Shown in pieces: positions 1-9,269 of a DNA stretch of 64,000 nt. The stretch lies in the NCBI RefSeq assembly GCF_002102175.1, contig NZ_LQOX01000103.1:21113-85112 (forward strand), written 5' to 3'. Each line of letters starts with the position of its first letter. The stretch's first letter is position 1. This DNA comes from Mycobacterium gastri. Lineage in GTDB: Bacteria; Actinomycetota; Actinomycetes; Mycobacteriales; Mycobacteriaceae. A model generated the notes under the pieces. That model saw nothing but the letters and a program-made list of their open reading frames with translations, ran no database searches and was not told the DNA's origin. Position numbers and translations under genes: made by a program.

Positions 1-875
1 TGGATGAACACGTCGTAGGCCAATCGCGCTGCACCGTCGCCATTTTCGATCAGCGCGTGCAACCGCCGGAAATCGCGCTCACCGGCCAGTCCCAACATCC
101 CCGAGCGGTGGTTGAGCATCGACTCGATCTCGTCCACACCCATGTTCGCGTTGCGCCACAAGTACCACATGATGCTGGGATCCACGTCACCGCTGCGGGT
201 GCCCATCACCAAACCCTCCAGCGGAGTCAGGCCCATGGAGGTGTCGACCGGTCGCCCGGCGGCGATCGCCGATGCCGACGCACCGTTACCCAGATGCAGC
301 ACAACCTGATTCAGGGTTTCCAGCGGCCTGCCCAGGAAGGCGGCGGCCCGCTCGCTGACGTAGCGATGCGACGTACCGTGAAATCCGTAGCGGCGGATCT
401 GCCACGCCTTTGCCAAGTCCCGGTCGATGGCATAGGTCGCCGCCGCGGCGGGCAGGTCATGGAAAAACGCCGTGTCGAATACCGCGATGTGCGGGACGCC
501 GGCCAGCATGGCGCGCGCCACCTTGATGCACAGCACCGCGGGCGGGTTGTGCAGCGGTGCCAGCACCGACAGTTCCTCAAGCCTTGCGACCACCGCATCG
601 TCGAGAACTGTCGGCCGGTGAAAGTCCGTGCCGCCGTGCACCACCCGATGTCCTACCGCCAGCAGGCCACAGGTCCGCACGTCGATGCCGTCCTCGGACA
701 ACATGTCGAACGCACGATGCAGCGCCGTGTCGTGGTCGGGCACCGCGGACGACGATTCGCCGATCCGCTCGATGTTGCCGGCCGCCCGTGAAATACCCGA
801 CACCGGATCGATCAACTGAAACTTCAACGACGACGAGCCGGAATTCAGCACCAGCACCAGGCGGCTACTGGCCAT
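1..875 (-). CDS. ackA: Acetate kinase (partial, C-terminus outside window)
   Basis: Acetate kinase transfers phosphate from acetyl phosphate to ADP, yielding acetate and ATP in the cytosol. It is the second half of the Pta-AckA pathway. The 291 residues present start with the phosphate-binding NSGSSSLKF segment. They then show [33 protein letters not shown] and [14 protein letters not shown], all hallmarks of the ASKHA-fold acetokinase family. The last roughly 100 residues lie beyond base 1. The ATG at 875 overlaps the pta stop (865-867) by 11 bp, so translation is probably coupled to pta. This matches Rv0409. Confidence 0.95.
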   Translation of the reverse strand, partial: MASSRLVLVLNSGSSSLKFQLIDPVSGISRAAGNIERIGESSSAVPDHDTALHRAFDMLSEDGIDVRTCGLLAVGHRVVHGGTDFHRPTVLDDAVVARLEELSVLAPLHNPPAVLCIKVARAMLAGVPHIAVFDTAFFHDLPAAAATYAIDRDLAKAWQIRRYGFHGTSHRYVSERAAAFLGRPLETLNQVVLHLGNGASASAIAAGRPVDTSMGLTPLEGLVMGTRSGDVDPSIMWYLWRNANMGVDEIESMLNHRSGMLGLAGERDFRRLHALIENGDGAARLAYDVFI

Positions 876-3063
876 CGTCGATCCCCTGCGCCTGAATTGC
901 GGTAATGGCAACCGTGTTGACGATGTCCTCGATAAGCGCCCCGCGCGACAGGTCGTTCACCGGCTTGCGCAGGCCCTGAAGCACCGGGCCGATCGCGATG
1001 GCTCCCGCCGAACGCTGCACCGCTTTGTAGGTGTTGTTGCCGGTGTTGAGATCGGGAAAGATCAGCACCGTCGCCCGGCCGGCCACCGGCGAGTCGTGCA
1101 TCTTGGCGGCTGCGACCGCGGGGTCGACAGCGGCGTCGTATTGGATAGGCCCCTCGACCAGCAGCTGCGGCTCTCGTGAGCGAACCAACTCCGTTGCCGT
1201 CCTGACCTTTTCGACGTCAGCTCCGGTCCCGGAAGCCCCGGTGGAGTAGGACAGCATGGCCACCCGCGGTTCGATGCCGAACTGCGCGGCGGTGCGCGCC
1301 GAGCAGATGGCGATATCGGCCAGCTGCTCGGGCGTCGGGTTGGGCACGATGGCGCAGTCACCGTAGGCCAGCACCCGATCGGGCAGGCACATCAGAAAGA
1401 TGCTCGACACCGTGGAGATGCCCGGGGCCGTTCTGATGATCTCCAGCGCCGGGCGGACGGTGTGCGCTGTGGTGTGAGCGGCTCCGGACACCATGCCGTC
1501 GACATAGGAGTTGTATACCAGCATCGTGCCGAAATACGATACGTCACAAATGATTTCACGTGCCAGCTCGGCGGTGATCCCGTGCGACTTCCGCAACTCG
1601 GCATACTGCTCGGCGAATTGGTCGCACAGTGGGCTGGTGCGCGGGTCGAGCACCTCGGCCTGACCCAGATCCACCCCGAGCTCGGCTGCACGCAGCCGGA
1701 TCCGGGCCTCTTCGCCAAGGATCGTCAGGTCGGCGATGCCGCGCTGCAGCAGGCGGCCCGCGGATTTGAGGATGCGGTCGTCGTCGCCTTCGGGAAGCAC
1801 GATGTGTTTGCGATCCGACCGGGCCCGCTGCTGCAAGCCGTAGGTGAACATCTGCGGTGTGGTGACGGTCGGGATCGGGATGGCAAGGTGACTCATCAGG
1901 TCGGCGATATCGACGTGACGGTCCATCAGCTGCAGCGCGGTGTCGATCTTGCGCTGCGAGGATGCGGTGAGCCGGCCGCGAGCCGCCGCGGCGGCGCTGG
2001 CCGTCTCGTAAGTGCCCAACGTGGTGGCGATGATCGGCAACCTCAGCCGCAGCCCCGACACGAGCGCCGCGATCGACGGATGCAACTCGAAGCCGCCGTT
2101 GAGGACGATGCACGACAGGGACGGAAAGCCCTCGGCCGCATGGGCGCTGGCGACGGCAAGCACCACGTCCGAGCGATCACCCGGAGTGATCACCGCCATA
2201 CCGTCGCTCAGCCGCTCCAGCACGTGATCGGCGGTCATCCCGGCCACCAGTACGTCCATCACCTCGCGGCTGCGCAGCGGCGTCTCACCGCTGATCGCGG
2301 TCCCGTTGACCGCTTCCTCCAATTCGGCCACCGTCGGCGCCGACAGCAGTGGCTCTTCGGGCAGCACATAACTGGCTGGAGCGAAACTGCGCAACGCTTC
2401 GCGCACGGCCGCCAGCTCCGTCGGCTCGCACCGGTTGGCCACCACCGCCGCGGTGTGCGCGCGCTGGGCGGACAGTTCGTCCAGGCAGACCCCGACCACA
2501 CTGACCACCTGCTCGGCGGTACGACCCTTGGCGCTGACCGCCAACAGCACCGGCACGCCGAGGTTGACCGCGATCCGGGCGTTCACCGAGAGCTCGGTGG
2601 GTGTGGAGACGTCGGTGTAGTCGCTGCCGACGATCACCACCGCGTCACACTGCTGCGCCATCGCGTGGTACGCGGCAACGATGTCGGCGATCGCGACGTC
2701 GGTGTCGGCGTGCAGGTGCTGGTAGGTCACGCCCACGCATTGCTCGTAGGGCAGGCCCGCGGTGGTGTGCTCCAGCAGCAGTTCCAGAAGATAGTCGCGC
2801 GCCTCGCCGCTGCGCGTAAGTGGCGATCGCAAGCGCGGCGAAGCCGGGCGCAGCGGGTCGTCACCAGATGCTCGCGTAAGTGGCGATCGCAAGCGCGGCG
2901 AAGCCGGGCGCAGCGGGTCGTCACCAGATGCTCGCGTAAGTGGCCGGAACACACCGACTTTGGCGACCGTCGCGGCCAACCGGTGCAGGATCCCGAGCGC
3001 GATTGTCGCCTTGCCGGACGCCGGTTCGGGCGCGGCGATGTAGATCGCGGAGTTGGCCGGCAC
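865..3063 (-). CDS. pta: Phosphate acetyltransferase with an in-frame 40-residue repeat insertion
   Basis: Pta interconverts acetyl-CoA and acetyl phosphate. The 732-residue protein has an N-terminal P-loop, BioD-like region ([18 protein letters not shown]), a DRTGG-type middle domain and the C-terminal PTA domain ([52 protein letters not shown]). It is about 40 residues longer than the 690-residue M. tuberculosis enzyme. The excess is two identical 20-residue units ([20 protein letters not shown]) inserted after GVFRPLTR in the N-terminal domain. The gene starts 10 bp after the fgd1 stop, giving an fgd1-pta-ackA operon. The insertion lies outside the catalytic domain, so activity is likely kept, but regulation could differ. 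Confidence 0.95.
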   Translation of the reverse strand: MPANSAIYIAAPEPASGKATIALGILHRLAATVAKVGVFRPLTRASGDDPLRPASPRLRSPLTRASGDDPLRPASPRLRSPLTRSGEARDYLLELLLEHTTAGLPYEQCVGVTYQHLHADTDVAIADIVAAYHAMAQQCDAVVIVGSDYTDVSTPTELSVNARIAVNLGVPVLLAVSAKGRTAEQVVSVVGVCLDELSAQRAHTAAVVANRCEPTELAAVREALRSFAPASYVLPEEPLLSAPTVAELEEAVNGTAISGETPLRSREVMDVLVAGMTADHVLERLSDGMAVITPGDRSDVVLAVASAHAAEGFPSLSCIVLNGGFELHPSIAALVSGLRLRLPIIATTLGTYETASAAAAARGRLTASSQRKIDTALQLMDRHVDIADLMSHLAIPIPTVTTPQMFTYGLQQRARSDRKHIVLPEGDDDRILKSAGRLLQRGIADLTILGEEARIRLRAAELGVDLGQAEVLDPRTSPLCDQFAEQYAELRKSHGITAELAREIICDVSYFGTMLVYNSYVDGMVSGAAHTTAHTVRPALEIIRTAPGISTVSSIFLMCLPDRVLAYGDCAIVPNPTPEQLADIAICSARTAAQFGIEPRVAMLSYSTGASGTGADVEKVRTATELVRSREPQLLVEGPIQYDAAVDPAVAAAKMHDSPVAGRATVLIFPDLNTGNNTYKAVQRSAGAIAIGPVLQGLRKPVNDLSRGALIEDIVNTVAITAIQAQGIDDGQ
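2813..2944. repeat. 60-bp tandem repeat (about 2.2 copies) inside pta
   Basis: Bases 2821-2880 and 2881-2940 are identical 60-bp units. A partial match of 8 bp precedes them and 4 bp follow. The unit length is a multiple of three, so it adds 20 residues per copy without breaking pta. The core starting at the gcgatcgcaagcgcggcg motif matches the intergenic element at 39171-39220 with about three differences in 49 bases. This looks like a dispersed, MIRU/VNTR-like mycobacterial repeat that entered a coding region. Confidence 0.95.
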
Positions 3064-3073
3064 AGCCCGCCTT

Positions 3074-4084
3074 TCAGGCCAGCCGCCGTAGCCGGGGCGC
3101 CAGGTCCGTTTCGAATAGCTGCAGGAACCGGCGCTGGTCGTGCCCGGGCGCGTGGAACACCAGGTGGTTGAGGCCCCACGTCACGTACTGGCCCACCTTC
3201 TCCACGGCCTCGTCCGGGTCGGAGGCCACGATCCAGCGTTTGGCGATCTGCTCGATCGGCAGGGCGTCGGCGGCCTTCTCCATCTCGATCGGGTCGTCGA
3301 TGCTGTGCTTTTGTTCGGCGGTCAGCGACAGCGGCGCCCAGAACCGGGTGTTCTGCAAAGCCAGCTCGGGATCGGGGTCGTAGGAGATCTTGATTTCGAT
3401 CATCTTGTCGACGTCGTCGGCGTCGCGGTTGGCCGCGGCCGCCCCTTCCAAGACGCCCGGGATCAGCCTTTCGGTGTAGAGCTCTTCGCCCTTGCCGGAC
3501 GTGCAGATGAAGCCGTCACCGGCGCGTCCGGCGTATTTGGCCACCGCCGGACCGCCGGCGGCGATGTAGACCGGCACGCCGCCCTCGGGCACGTCGTAGA
3601 TCGAGGCGCCTTTGAGCCGGTAGTACTCGCCGTCGAAATCCACACGGTCGCCTCGCCATAGTTCGCGCATCAGCCGCACCGATTCGCGCAGCCGGGCGAA
3701 CCGCTCCTTGAATTCCGGCCAGACCCCTTCGTATCCGGTGGCGATCTCGTTCAGCGCCTCGCCGGTGCCCACGCCGAGGAAGACCCGGCCCGGGTACAGA
3801 CAACCCATGGTGGCGAAGGCCTGCGCGATGACGGCGGGGTTGTAGCGGAAGGTCGGCGTGAGCACCGAAGTGCCCAGCAGCAGCCGCGTCGTGCGTTCGC
3901 CGACGGCAGTCATCCACGACAACGAGAACGGCGCGTGCCCGCCCTTGTGGCGCCACGGCTGGAAATGGTCACTGACGGTGGCGCTGTCCATGCCGTGCGC
4001 TTCGGCGGCGACGGCAAGCTCGACGAGCTCGCGCGGGGCGAATTGTTCAGCCGATGCCTTGTATCCGAGTTTGAGTTCAGCCAC
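3074..4084 (-). CDS. fgd1: F420-dependent glucose-6-phosphate dehydrogenase
   Basis: Fgd1 oxidises glucose-6-phosphate to 6-phosphogluconolactone and reduces cofactor F420. It is the main source of F420H2 in mycobacteria and is needed for activation of nitroimidazole drugs. The 336-residue length matches the family. The residues known to act in the M. tuberculosis enzyme are present: Asp39, His40 and Trp44 in SDHFQPW, and Glu109 in GVGTGE. The fold is the luciferase-like TIM barrel. The start is a GTG with AGGAG upstream. It is the first gene of the fgd1-pta-ackA operon and is divergent from the metallo-hydrolase gene at 4313. Equivalent to Rv0407. Confidence 0.97.
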   Translation of the reverse strand: MAELKLGYKASAEQFAPRELVELAVAAEAHGMDSATVSDHFQPWRHKGGHAPFSLSWMTAVGERTTRLLLGTSVLTPTFRYNPAVIAQAFATMGCLYPGRVFLGVGTGEALNEIATGYEGVWPEFKERFARLRESVRLMRELWRGDRVDFDGEYYRLKGASIYDVPEGGVPVYIAAGGPAVAKYAGRAGDGFICTSGKGEELYTERLIPGVLEGAAAANRDADDVDKMIEIKISYDPDPELALQNTRFWAPLSLTAEQKHSIDDPIEMEKAADALPIEQIAKRWIVASDPDEAVEKVGQYVTWGLNHLVFHAPGHDQRRFLQLFETDLAPRLRRLA

Positions 4085-4312
4085 TCGTTCTTTCTACTCC
4101 TGCACCTACTCCTGGACCCAGGGAGCCGGTGTCGGTGCCGCACCGAAACCAGGTGTGAGCGCTGCGGCCGAACGGCGCCCCGATTGTTCTCCGGACGGCC
4201 CGGACCAGGGTCCGGCCGTGGCGATAATCGGTTGTTGACGCTCAAACGCGTTGCGGCCGTTAAGCTGATCGCGCGGTTATCGGGCTGGCAATGCCTTGAC
4301 GTAGGAGAAGAC

Positions 4313-5077
4313 ATGGCCCACCAGCTGAAGACGGAGCTTGTTCAGGTTACCGAGAAGGTTCACTTCGCCCATGGGCACGCGGTCAACTGGGTGCTGGTCA
4401 CCGACGACACCGGGGTGATGTTGATCGACGCCGGTTATCCCGGCGATCGCGAGGAGGTGCTGGGGTCGCTGCGCCTGTTGGGCTATCAGCCCGGGGATGT
4501 GCGCGCGATTTTGCTGACCCACGCGCACATCGACCACTTGGGCACCGCGATCTGGTTCGCTCGAGAGCATCACACCCCGGTGTACTGCCATGCCGACGAG
4601 GTCGGGCACGCCAAGCGCGAGTACCTGGAGCAGGTGTCGATAATCGATGTCGCACTGCGCATCTGGCGACCCCGCTGGGCGGTGTGGACCGTTCACGTGG
4701 TGCGCAACGGCGGCCTGGTCCGCGACGGCATCCCGACGACACAGCCATTGACCGCCGAGGTGGCGGCGGGGCTGCCGGGCCATCCGATGGCGATCTTCAC
4801 CCCCGGGCACACGAACGGGCATTGCTCGTATCTGGTCGACGGCGTACTGGCCAGCGGCGACGCCCTGATCACCGGTCATCCCCTGCTGCGCTGCGGCGGG
4901 CCGCAGCTGCTGCCGGCGGTGTTCAGCCACAGCCAGCAGAACTGCATCCGCAGCCTGTCGGCGCTGGCGCTGCTGGAAACCGAGATCCTGGCGCCCGGTC
5001 ACGGTGAGCTGTGGCGCGGCCCGATCCGTGCGGCCACCGATGAAGCCCTGCAGCGAGCGGGAGCGTTCGCCCGCTGA
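4313..5077 (+). CDS. Metallo-beta-lactamase-fold hydrolase (Rv0406c-like)
   Basis: This 254-residue protein has the MBL-fold metal-binding signature HAHIDH (about residues 70-75), a downstream TPGHTNGH segment supplying another His, a GD motif (ASGDALITGHP) and a final PGHGE. These are the usual dinuclear zinc ligands. The family includes glyoxalase II-like and other thioester or lactone hydrolases, and the substrate here is unknown. The ATG at 4313 is chosen because GTAGGAGAAG lies just upstream and the N-terminus resembles the family; the open frame continues further 5' without support. It is divergent from fgd1, the same arrangement as Rv0406c/Rv0407. Confidence 0.88.
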   Translation: MAHQLKTELVQVTEKVHFAHGHAVNWVLVTDDTGVMLIDAGYPGDREEVLGSLRLLGYQPGDVRAILLTHAHIDHLGTAIWFAREHHTPVYCHADEVGHAKREYLEQVSIIDVALRIWRPRWAVWTVHVVRNGGLVRDGIPTTQPLTAEVAAGLPGHPMAIFTPGHTNGHCSYLVDGVLASGDALITGHPLLRCGGPQLLPAVFSHSQQNCIRSLSALALLETEILAPGHGELWRGPIRAATDEALQRAGAFAR

Positions 5078-5177
5078 TCAAGGGCGACCCGCTCACTCCG
5101 CTAGTTCGCCCGCCCCGAACCAGACGCTCGCGCAGGTCATTTCCACGTCGCAGAACAATTGCTCGTAGTCACCTCGA

Positions 5178-5623
5178 TCACCTCCTTCCCGATTCAGGGA
5201 CGACGCGATTTTCAGCTCGCTTCGCCAGCAACCACCGCGTCGAATTGGGCGCGGCGGTCGTCAGGACGAGCCCGGCCGCCGTCAGGTCGTCTCGCACGGT
5301 CGCCGGGCTGACGCGCTGCAGCACGAGCGACTGGTGCCATCGCCGGCCGGCGGCCGTCAAGATGAACTCACCCGTCGTGACGCCGCCGGCGTTGGAGTGG
5401 ATCGTCAGCGCGCTGCTGCTTGCCCGGACGTCACTGTCTTGGTCCAGCCCGGTGGCCGGGACGCCATGTGCGAGGGCGGCACCCATTCGATGATGGCCTG
5501 CCCGCTGGGGGCGAGATTGTGGGCAACGGTGGCCAGCATCGACCTGCGCAGCTGGGCATCCGGGACCGCGCTGCCGTCCTGTGCCACGACACTGACACCG
5601 GGTATCGTTGTGCTGCTTGACAT
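5178..5623 (-). pseudogene. Decayed SAM-dependent methyltransferase (C-terminal half, frameshifted)
   Basis: Two overlapping minus-strand frames together resemble the C-terminal half of a class I SAM-dependent methyltransferase. The first (5405-5623) has RRSMLATVAHNLAPSGQ followed by AIIEWVPP, typical of motif III/IV. The second (5178-5486) continues with EFILTAAGRRWHQSLVLQRV and TAAGLVL. The frames join around 5460-5485, implying a frameshift. The N-terminal SAM-binding part is not recognisable upstream, where the LLM gene begins at 5731. I infer a decaying gene left beside the monooxygenase operon. Confidence 0.6.
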
Positions 5624-5730
5624 TCAGGTGGCTTTCTCGGCAGCGTCGATCACCGGCATATTGTCACCCACGGTTGTCGATGCACTATTGCGCCATGGCG
5701 CCGCGGTCAATGGCGGCGTTTGCGGAATCC

Positions 5731-7065
5731 TTACAGCTGCGGGCCCGGCGCCAGGCCCAGATGCGCGCGCAAGGTCGCACCGGCGTACTCGGTGCGAAAC
5801 GCGCCGCGCTCCTGCAACAGCGGCACCACCCGTTCGACGAATTCGTCCAGGCCGTGCGGTGTCAGATGCGGCACCAGAATGAACCCGTCGCACGCGTCGG
5901 CCTGGACGTAGCGGTCGATTTCGTCGGCAATATGCGCCGGACTGCCGACGAACTGCTGACGGCTGGTGACGGCGATGACGAGTTCTCGGATCGAGAGGTC
6001 TTCCGCCGCGGCCTTATCCCGATACCGACGGGCCAGCACAACGGGGTCCACGTGGCGCACCCGCCCCTGGCTGATGGTGCTGTAGGCGATCGGCTCCACA
6101 TCGGGCAACGGGCCGTCCGGGTCGTAGCCTGACAGGTCACGGCCCCACACCTGCTCGAGCATCGCGATCGCGGTGGGGCCGCTGACCTGTTGCCGGCGGA
6201 TGTGTCGCGCCTTGTCCTGCGCCTGCGCATCGGTGTCTGCGATGACAACGGTCACTGCCGGAAATACCTTGAGCTGGTTGGGGTCCCGGCCGTAGGAGCG
6301 TGCCCGGGCCTTCATGTCTGCGTAGTAGCGCTGACCCTCCTCCAGCGACGTGTGCAGGGTGAACACGGCGTCGGCGCGGCGGGCCGCAAATGCCCGTCCC
6401 GCCGCGGAGTCGCCGGCTTGCAGCAGCACCGGATGCCCCTGCGGTCCAGCCGGAAGCGTGGCGAAACCGCGTACCTCGAAGTGGGTGCCCGAGTATTCGA
6501 CGCGGCGGATGCGGTCCGGGTCGAGGTAGACGCCGTTCTCGACGTCGGCCGGCACCGCGCCGGGCGCCCAGCTGTCCCAGAACCTCCGGGCGACCGCCAG
6601 GAACTCCTCGGCCCGCGCGTAGCGGTCGGCATGGTCGAGAAAGCCGCCGCGTCGGAAGTTGGCACCGGTGAACGCGTCCGACGAGGTGACGATGTTCCAG
6701 CCGGCGCGGCCGTCGGACAGCTGGTCGAGCGTGGCGAATTGCCGCGCCACTTCGAATGGTTCGTTGAAGGTGGTGTTGATGGTTCCGGTCAGGCCGATCC
6801 GGTCGGTGACGGCGGCCAGCGCCGCCAGCACGCTGAAGGTGTCCGGCCGGCCCACCACGTCCAGGTCGTAGATCCGGCCGCGGTGCTCCCGTAACCGCAG
6901 TCCCTCGGCCAGGAAGAAGAAGTCGAACAGGCCGCGCTCGGCGGTGCGGGCCAAATGCACGAACGAGTCGAATTCGATCTGGCTGCCGGCATTCGGATCG
7001 GTCCACACGGTGGTGTTGTTGACTCCGGGAAAATGCGCGGCCAGGTGAATGGGCTTGCGGCTCAC
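5731..7065 (-). CDS. LLM-class flavin-dependent monooxygenase, NtaA/DmoA type
   Basis: This 444-residue protein belongs to the bacterial luciferase-like superfamily, in the NtaA/SnaA/DmoA group of FMNH2-dependent monooxygenases that attack small N- or S-containing compounds. Visible features are the N-terminal HFPGVNNTTVWTDP, FDFFFLAEGL, the substrate-loop region TINTTFNEPFEVARQFATLD, RAGWNIVTSSD, and HPVLLQAGDSAAGRAFAARRADAVF near the flavin phosphate. The start is a GTG at 7065 overlapping the previous stop as GTGA; a TTG at 7080 is a weaker alternative. It is the last gene of a four-gene operon. Such enzymes normally need a separate flavin reductase, and none is adjacent. The substrate is unknown. 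Confidence 0.85.
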   Translation of the reverse strand: MSRKPIHLAAHFPGVNNTTVWTDPNAGSQIEFDSFVHLARTAERGLFDFFFLAEGLRLREHRGRIYDLDVVGRPDTFSVLAALAAVTDRIGLTGTINTTFNEPFEVARQFATLDQLSDGRAGWNIVTSSDAFTGANFRRGGFLDHADRYARAEEFLAVARRFWDSWAPGAVPADVENGVYLDPDRIRRVEYSGTHFEVRGFATLPAGPQGHPVLLQAGDSAAGRAFAARRADAVFTLHTSLEEGQRYYADMKARARSYGRDPNQLKVFPAVTVVIADTDAQAQDKARHIRRQQVSGPTAIAMLEQVWGRDLSGYDPDGPLPDVEPIAYSTISQGRVRHVDPVVLARRYRDKAAAEDLSIRELVIAVTSRQQFVGSPAHIADEIDRYVQADACDGFILVPHLTPHGLDEFVERVVPLLQERGAFRTEYAGATLRAHLGLAPGPQL

Positions 7066-8180
7066 GAGGTTAGCCCCCAATGCCGCGCAATCAATTCATG
7101 TGATCGCAGTCGATCCCGGTGCCGGTGCGTCACCGAGGTGATGACGAGTTCGTCGGCGCCGGTGACCCGTTGCAGTGCGTGCAACCGCCGCGCGACCTCC
7201 TCCGGGCTGCCGACGAATTGCGTTGCCAACCGGTCGATGACCACGGCGCGCTGCTCGTCGGTCAGCGGAGCGCAATCGGCGGGGTCGGGATAGGGGATGG
7301 CGCCGCCGCCGGCCCGGATGGAGTAGACCCAGTGCCCGTAACCAGATGCCAGGTGGCGGGCGGTGGTGGTGTCGTCGGCGACCACGACGTCCGCCGACAC
7401 CACGACATATGGCCGCGGCAGCGTCGCCGACGGCACGAAGGCGGCGCGGTAGGCGTCGACGGCGTCCAGCGCGGTGGCCGGGGTGAGGTGATAGCTGGCC
7501 ACGAACGGCAGTCCCAGCGCGCCGGCCAGCTGGGCACTGCGCCCCTTGCTGCTGCCGAAGATCCACGGGGTCAGCGAGGCCCCTTCGCCGGGCACCGCGT
7601 GCACGTCGAAGCCGTCCACCCGGTAGGTGCCGGCCAGCATGGCGATGATGTCGCCGACCTGCTCGGCGAAGTCGGGTGCGATCGCCTCGGGCTGCTGCAG
7701 GATCGCCATGGTGGCCTGCACCCGGCCGCTTGCCAGCAGGGTGCGCAGGTCAAACGGCGGCGGGATCACCACACCGTCGACCTCGCGCCAGTGCGCCGGC
7801 GGTCGCGGTGTGCGAGGTTTGGCCGGGTCTCTCGGCTTGACGCCGCGTCGCTGCGCGGACCGGCCCAGGCCCAGATCGATGCGCCCGGGATAGAAGGCGT
7901 CAAGCATGCCAAAGCTTTCCACCACCGCGGCGGCGGTGGTGTGGCTGAGCTGGACTGCGGCCGACCCCACCCGAATCCGATTGGTAGCCGCGGCAATTTG
8001 ACCGATCAGCACTGCCGGTGCGGCGCTGGCGACGGCGACGAAGTGGTGCTCGGCGATCCAGAAGCGACGATAGCCCCACCGCTCGGCCTGCTGAGCCAAC
8101 TCGACGGTGTTGCGCAACGCCGTCGCGGCGTCGCTGCCGGCGCTGATCGGCGACAAGTCCAAGACCGACAACGGGATCAC
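7062..8180 (-). CDS. LLM-class oxidoreductase, MsnO8-like
   Basis: This 372-residue luciferase-like TIM-barrel protein begins PLSVLDLSPISAG and continues with RFWIAEHHFVAVASAAPAVL, IRVGSAAVQLSH and FYPGRIDLGLGRS. These features are typical of the MsnO8/YhbW single-component-looking LLM group. The C-terminal part (FVGSPEEVARRLHALQRVTGADELVITS) is the usual final helix-strand region. The GTG start at 8180 overlaps the upstream stop by four bases (GTGA), and its own stop overlaps the next gene in the same way, so the three LLM genes are translationally coupled. It may use FMN or F420; the sequence alone does not decide. Confidence 0.85.
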   Translation of the reverse strand: MIPLSVLDLSPISAGSDAATALRNTVELAQQAERWGYRRFWIAEHHFVAVASAAPAVLIGQIAAATNRIRVGSAAVQLSHTTAAAVVESFGMLDAFYPGRIDLGLGRSAQRRGVKPRDPAKPRTPRPPAHWREVDGVVIPPPFDLRTLLASGRVQATMAILQQPEAIAPDFAEQVGDIIAMLAGTYRVDGFDVHAVPGEGASLTPWIFGSSKGRSAQLAGALGLPFVASYHLTPATALDAVDAYRAAFVPSATLPRPYVVVSADVVVADDTTTARHLASGYGHWVYSIRAGGGAIPYPDPADCAPLTDEQRAVVIDRLATQFVGSPEEVARRLHALQRVTGADELVITSVTHRHRDRLRSHELIARHWGLTS

Positions 8181-9262
8181 CGGTTCACCGCCGCGTATCG
8201 GTTGGGCGCCGGCGGCAGGCCGAGGCGCTGGCGCAGCGTTTCAGTGTCGCGATACCCGCTCCGGAACCGGCCGGCGCGCTGCAGCAGCGGCACCACCTCG
8301 TCGATGATCACCGGAAGGTCGAAGGCGTTCACCGCCGGCCGCAGCCGCGCACCGTCGATGCCGAGGCGTTGCCAATTCAGCAGCAACTCAACCAAATCCG
8401 ATGCGCTGCCCGGGAAGACCAGCGCATCGGAGCGGAAGTCGCCGGCGCCGTCGAAGGAAACAACCACATCGGCAAACACTTTCAGCTGCCCGCCGGCGGC
8501 GCGCACGTCGTCGAGGATGCTTCCCAGCGTGTCGTCGGCCGGCGTGATGAAGACGACATCCGCCGTGGCGGCGGCGAATTCATAGACGGGCACCGCGTGC
8601 GCCAGGGCGGCCACCACCGGCTGGCCCTGCGGCGGTCGCGGCGTTATCGACGGGCCCTTGACCGAGAAGTACTTACCGGCGAAGTCGATGTAGTGCAATT
8701 TGTCCCGGTCGATGTAGCGTCCCGTGGCCACGTCGCGGATCACCGCGTCATCTTCCCAGCTGTCCCAGAGCCGGCGCACCACCTCGACGTAATCCCGGGC
8801 TTCGTCGAACAGCTCGTCGGGGTTCACCGAGCGCCGGCCGAACAGGGCCGCCTCGTGGGTGGTAACACTGACCCTCGGCTGCCAGCCGGCCCGGCCGTGC
8901 GACACAAAGTCAAGCGTGGCAATGGCTTTCGAGATGTGGAAGGGCTCGGTGTGGGTGACTGTGGCCACCGGGACCAGACCGATGTGCCGGGTCGCCGGGG
9001 CGATGCGTGCCGCGACCAGCACGGCGTCGGCGCGTCCGGCCAGGCGTCGCGGATCGATCCGCTCGCGCCGGCCGGGCTGCGGCATCAGGGTGTCTTCGAT
9101 GGTCAGAAAGTCGAGCAGCCCCCGTTCGGCGATGACCGCCACGTCGGCCCAGTAATCCCCGCTGAGCACCGACCGGGACTCGACCGCCGCGGTGGCCCGC
9201 CAGGCTTGCGGGTGCCAGCCGTACCCGTCCAGCGCGACAGCCAGATGCAGCAGATCCGTCAT
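8177..9262 (-). CDS. LLM-class flavin-dependent oxidoreductase
   Basis: This 361-residue protein begins LHLAVALDGYGWHPQAWR, a variant of the NtaA-group N-terminus. It has LLDFLTIEDTL, RHIGLVPVATVTHTEPFHIS, RAGWQPRVSVT and the C-terminal DEVVPLLQRAGRFRSGYR segment shared with the gene at 5731. The ATG at 9262 is used: it lies 7 bp after the methyltransferase stop, and the earlier open frame has no family resemblance. It shares recent family ancestry with the LLM gene at 5731, so the operon carries two related enzymes plus one more distant one. The function is probably oxidation of a small heteroatom compound, which is inference. Confidence 0.82.
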   Translation of the reverse strand: MTDLLHLAVALDGYGWHPQAWRATAAVESRSVLSGDYWADVAVIAERGLLDFLTIEDTLMPQPGRRERIDPRRLAGRADAVLVAARIAPATRHIGLVPVATVTHTEPFHISKAIATLDFVSHGRAGWQPRVSVTTHEAALFGRRSVNPDELFDEARDYVEVVRRLWDSWEDDAVIRDVATGRYIDRDKLHYIDFAGKYFSVKGPSITPRPPQGQPVVAALAHAVPVYEFAAATADVVFITPADDTLGSILDDVRAAGGQLKVFADVVVSFDGAGDFRSDALVFPGSASDLVELLLNWQRLGIDGARLRPAVNAFDLPVIIDEVVPLLQRAGRFRSGYRDTETLRQRLGLPPAPNRYAAVNR

Positions 9263-9269
9263 GTCAGCT

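Noticed and set aside
1462..3171. 569-codon open frame on the plus strand opposite pta
   Set aside because: It is a GC-rich shadow frame of a clearly identified gene, with an Arg/His-rich product and no homology.
5665..5720. Ankyrin-like LLRHGAAVNG on the plus strand
   Set aside because: A single motif with no second repeat or gene context; it is chance translation of an intergenic/pseudogene area.
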